Of a stretch of 64,000 bases of DNA, positions 59,505-64,000 are shown in pieces (positions within the stretch are counted from its first letter, which is position 1; the number at the start of each line of letters is the position of its first letter). Source of the stretch: Chamaelirium japonicum (Eukaryota; Streptophyta; Magnoliopsida; Liliales; Melanthiaceae); NCBI GenBank assembly GCA_947650365.1, contig OX393557.1, positions 30,683,783-30,747,782 of the forward strand, written 5' to 3'. Under the pieces are notes generated by a model, which saw nothing but the letters and a program-made list of their open reading frames with translations, ran no database searches and was not told the origin of the DNA. Both the position numbers and the translations under genes were made by a program.

Positions 59505-62500
59505 ATCGTACGAATGAACTAGAATGGATACATTCATGCGAATGAATTAGAATGGATCGGACGAATGAATTAGAATGGATCGTACGAATGAATTAGAATG
59601 GATCGTACGAATGAATTAGAATAGCTCATACGAATGAATTAGAATGAATCGTATGAATGAATTAGAATGGTTACATTCGTGCGAATGAATTTGAATAGAT
59701 CATACAAATGAATTAGAATGGATCGTACGAATAAATTAGAATGGATCGTGGGAATGAATTAGAATGGATCGTACGAATGAATTAGAATGGATCCACCGAA
59801 TGAGTTAGAATGGATCATACGAATGAATTAGAATGGATTGTACGAATGAATTAGAATGGATTGTGCGAATGAATTAGAATAGATCCTACGAATGAATTAG
59901 AATGGATCGTGTGAAAGAATTAGAATGGATTGTATGAATGAATTAAAATGGATATATTCGTGCAAATGAATTAGAATGGATCGTATGAGTGAATTAGAAT
60001 GGATCGTACGAATGAATTAGAATGGATTGTATGAATGAATTAGAATGGATCGTACGAATGAATTAGAATGGATCGTATGAATGAATTAGAATGGATCGTA
60101 CGAATGAATTAGAATGGATCAAATGAATGAATTAGAATGGTTACATTCATGCGAATGAATTAGAATGGATCGTACGAATGGATTAGAATGGATCGTACGA
60201 ATGGATTAGAATGGATACATTCGAGCGTACGATCCATTCTAATTCATTCGTCCGATCCATTCTTATTCATTCGCACGAATGTATCCATTCTAATTCATTC
60301 GTACGTACGATCCATTCTAATTCATTCATTTGATCCATTCTAATTCATTCGTACGATCCATTCTAATTCATTCGTCCGATCCATTCTAATTCATTCGCAC
60401 GAATGTATCCATTCTAATTCATTTGTACGATCCATTCTAATTCATTCGCACGATCCATTCTAATTCATTCGTATGATCCATTCTAATTCATTCATACGAT
60501 CTATTCTAATTCATTCATACAATCCATTCTAATTCTTTCACACGATCCATTCTAATTCATTCGTACGATCCATTCTAATTCATTCGTACGATCCATTCTA
60601 TTCTAGTTCATTCGTACAATCCATTCTAATTCATTCGTACGATCCATTCTTATTCATTCTTACTCATTCGTATGATCCATTCTAATTCATTCGGACGAAT
60701 GTATCTATTCTAATTTATTCGTACGATCCATTCTAATTCATTCGTATGATCCATTCTAATTCATTCGTAAGATCCATTCTAATTCATTCGTACGATCCAT
60801 TCTAATTCATTCGTACGATCCATTCTAATTCATTCGTACGATATATTCTAATTCATTCATACGATCCATTCTAATTCATTCATTCGTACGATCCATTCTA
60901 ATACATTCGTAAGATTCATGCTAATTCATTCGCACGATCCATTCTAATTCATTCGTACGATCCATTCTTATTCATTAATACGATCCATTCTAATTCTTTC
61001 ACACGATCCATTCTAATTCATTCGTACGATCCATTCTAATTCATTCGTACGATCTATTCTAATTCATTCGTACGATCCATTCTAATTCATTCGTACGATC
61101 CGTTCTAATTCCTTCGTACGATCCATTCTAATTCATTCATACAATCCATTCTAATTCTTTCACACGATCCATTCTAATTCATTCGTACGTTCCATTCTAA
61201 TTCATTAGCACGATCCATGCTAATTCATTCGTTCGATCAATTCTAATTCATTAGCACGATCCATTCTAATTCATTCGTACGATCCATTCTAATTCATTCG
61301 CACGATCCATTCTAATTCATTCATAAGATCCATTCTAATTCATTCATACGATCTATTCTAATTCTTTCGCACGAATGTATCCATTCTAATTCATTCGCAC
61401 GAATGTATCCATTCTAATTCATTCGTACGATCCATTCTAATTCATTCGTACGATCCATTCGAATTCATTCGCACGATCCATTCTAATTCATTCATATGAT
61501 CCATTCTAATTCATTCATACAATCCATTCTAATTATTTCACACGATCTATTCTAATTCATTCGTACGATCCATTCTAATTTATTCGTACAATCCATTCTA
61601 TTTCATTCGTACGATCCATTCTTACTCATTCGTATGACCCATTCTAATTCATTCGTATGATCCATTCTAATTCATTCGTATGATCCATTCTAATTCATTC
61701 GTACGATCCATTCTAATTCATTCGTACGATCCATTCTAATTCATTCGTACGAATGTATCCATTCTAATTCATTTGCACGATCCATTCTAATTCATTCCTA
61801 TGATCTATTCTAATTCATTCGTACGATCCATTCTAATTCATTCTAATTCATTCGTACGATCCATTCTACGATCCATTCTAATTCATTCATACGATCCATT
61901 CTAAATCATATGCACAAAGGTATCCATTCTAATCCATTCGTAGGATCCATTCTAATCCATTCGTACGATCCATTCTAATTCATATGTACGATCCATTCTA
62001 ATTGATTTGCTCGAATGTATCCATTCTAATCCATTCGTACGATCCATTCTAATTCATTCGCATGAATGTAACCATTCTAATGAATTCATATGATCCATTC
62101 TAATTCATTCGTCCGATCCATTCTAATTCATTCGTCCGATCCATTCTAATTCATTCGCACGAATGTATCCATTCTAATTCATTCGTACGATCCATTCTAA
62201 TTCATTCGTACGATCCATTCTAATTCATTCGTAAGATCCATTCTAATTCATTCGTACGATCCATTCTAATTCATTCTAATTCATTCGTATGATCGTACGA
62301 ATGAATAAGAATGGATCGTACGGAATGAATTAGAATGGATCGTACGAATGAATTAGAATGGATCGTACGAATGAACTAGAATGGATACATTCGTGTGAAT
62401 GAATTAGAATGGATCGTACGAATGAATTAGAATGGATCGTACGAATGAATTAGAATGGATCTTACGAATGAATTAGAATGGATCGTACGAATGAATTAGA

Positions 62501-63414
62501 ATGGATCGTACGAATGAATTAGAATGGATACATTCGTGCGAATGAATTAGAATGGATCGGACGAATGAATTAGAATGGATCGTACGAATGAATTAGAATG
62601 GATCAAATGAATGAATTAGAATGGATCATACGAATGAATTATAATGCATCGTACGAAAGAATTAGAATGGATATATTCGTGCGAATGAATTAGAATGGAT
62701 CGTACGAATGAATTAGACTGGATCGTACGAATGAATTTGAATGGATACATTTGTGCGAATGAATCTAAATGGATTGTATGAATGAATTACAATGGATCGT
62801 ACTAATGAATTAGAATGGATCGTACGAATGAATTAGAATAGCTCATACGAATGAATTAGAATAAATCGTATGAATGAATTAGAATGGTTATATTCGTGCG
62901 AATGAATTAGAATAGATCGTATGAATGAATTAGAATGGATCGTACGAATAAATTAGAATGGATCGTGGAAATGAATTAGAATGGATCGTACGAATGAATT
63001 AGAATGGATCCACCGAATGAGTTAGAATGGATCATACGAATGAATTAGAATGGATTGTACGAATGAATTAGAATGGATTGTGCGAATGAATTAGAATGGA
63101 TCGTATGAATGAATAAGAATGGATCGTACGAATGAATTAGAATGGATCGTGCGAATGAATTAGCATGAATCGTACGAATGTATTAAAATGGATCGTACGA
63201 ATGAATTAGAATGAATCGTACGATCCATTCTAATTCATTCGTACGATCCATTCTATTTCATTCGCACGAATGTATCCATTCTAGTTCATTCGTACGATCC
63301 ATTCTAATTCATTTGTACGATCCATTCTAATTCATTCGTACGATCCATTCTAATTCATTCGTACGATCCATTCTAATTCATTCATTTGATCCATTCTAAT
63401 TCATTCGTACGATC
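59500..63414. repeat. 23-bp satellite array, block 3
   Basis: About 3.9 kb, roughly 165 monomers of the same family, with strand switches near 60225, 62285 and 63213. It shares variant runs with the other blocks, such as the TTAGCACGATCC / CGTTCGATCAATTC series at 61205-61260. No gene. Confidence 0.95.
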
Positions 63415-64000
63415 TGTTGGGGGTAGCAGAAATCTGCCCTGGAGTTCGCCCCCCCCCGTGCTCACCAAATCACCTTGACAGGGAGCGAGATCCACATTGG
63501 GCTGAAGGGGCCTAGGCCAAGGGCACTCACAGGAGCTCGCCTAAGCTCGCTGGAGCTCGCCTGAGCTCGCCTAGGAGCCCGCCTAAGCTCGCTCAGGAGC
63601 TCGCCTAAGCTCGCACCGGAGCTCGCCTAAGCTCGCCCAGGAGCTCGCCAAGCCCGCGCGAGAACTCGCTTGCAGTGGTAGTGGGAGTTAGACCGTCATG
63701 CATAACAAAGACACCGGCATCGCAAACGCCCCTAGGTCATACAGGAGCTCACCCAAGATCGTGCAGGAGCACGCCCAAGTTCGCCCTTGCCTATGGATCA
63801 CATAGACCCTAGGATTCCAAGGGGTGGGGAACTCTCCCCGGAGCTCGCCCTCCCCCCCCCAATGCTAACCAAGTCACCTTGACAGGGAGCAAGCTCCACA
63901 TAGGGCCGAAGGTGCCTTAGGCAAAGAGCTCGCTCAGGAGCTCGTCCAAGCTCGCTCAGGAGCTCGCCCAAGCTCGCCTAGGAGCTCGATCAAGTTCGCT
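63415..64000 (+). mobile_element. Ty3/gypsy LTR, 5' portion, truncated by window end
   Basis: Begins TGTTGGGGGTAGC directly after satellite (GTACGATC) and is collinear with the first ~560 bases of the LTR at 16263. Shared segments are ATCTGCCCTGGAGTTCGC, the TCACCTTGACAGGGAGCGAG segment, GAGTTAGACCGTCATGCAT and many GAGCTCGCC(C/T)AAGCTCGC units. It is clearly more diverged, with a different number of 22-bp units. It may be the 5' LTR of another complete element or a solo LTR. Confidence 0.9.

Overview
This is a stretch of repeat-rich nuclear DNA from a plant, with no host gene that I can support. The evidence for a plant is a Ty1/copia element with a Tork-like polyprotein and an initiator-Met-type primer site. 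A Ty3/gypsy element of the Tat/Retand type points the same way, with an extra RNase H, no chromodomain and a Transposase_28-like antisense gene. The GC-rich, Ala/Pro-rich antisense gene leans towards a monocot, but that is only a guess and I cannot name the species.

Layout. 1-1315: 5' portion of a copia LTR on the minus strand, cut by the window edge. 1316-16262: AT-rich satellite of about 23-bp monomers. 16263-29619: complete Ty3/gypsy element (13,357 bp), plus strand, with 1,081-bp and 1,056-bp LTRs and target-site duplication GTATC. 29620-49509: the satellite again. 49510-59499: complete Ty1/copia element (9,990 bp), plus strand, with two 2,132-bp LTRs and target-site duplication AATGG. 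59500-63414: satellite. 63415-64000: start of another gypsy LTR of the same family as the first, cut by the window edge. Each element interrupted an already existing satellite array, since the satellite resumes in register after a 5-bp duplication.

The satellite repeatedly switches strand (roughly 40 switches by eye). It has a 28-bp monomer variant with 5 extra bases, recurrent palindromic junctions (two of them 60-bp perfect palindromes) and kilobase-scale higher-order repeats of about 1.57 kb and 1.275 kb.

The gypsy element reads gag - protease - RT - RNase H - second (archaeal-type) RNase H - integrase on the plus strand, broken by three in-frame stops and several frameshifts. A 5.3-kb tail follows, between pol and the 3' LTR. 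It contains a 78-bp tandem repeat, an antisense gene (24258-27290, minus strand) with its own TATA box and a clear 90-nt GT-AG intron, and a 145-bp tandem repeat upstream of that antisense promoter. The copia element carries one gag-pol frame with only two nonsense codons and no frameshift, but its integrase has lost the first catalytic aspartate (Asp to Asn). Both elements show about 2-3% LTR divergence by eye, so insertion was recent (order of 1 Myr at usual grass LTR rates). The most interesting items are the self-contained antisense gene and the strand-flipping palindromic satellite.
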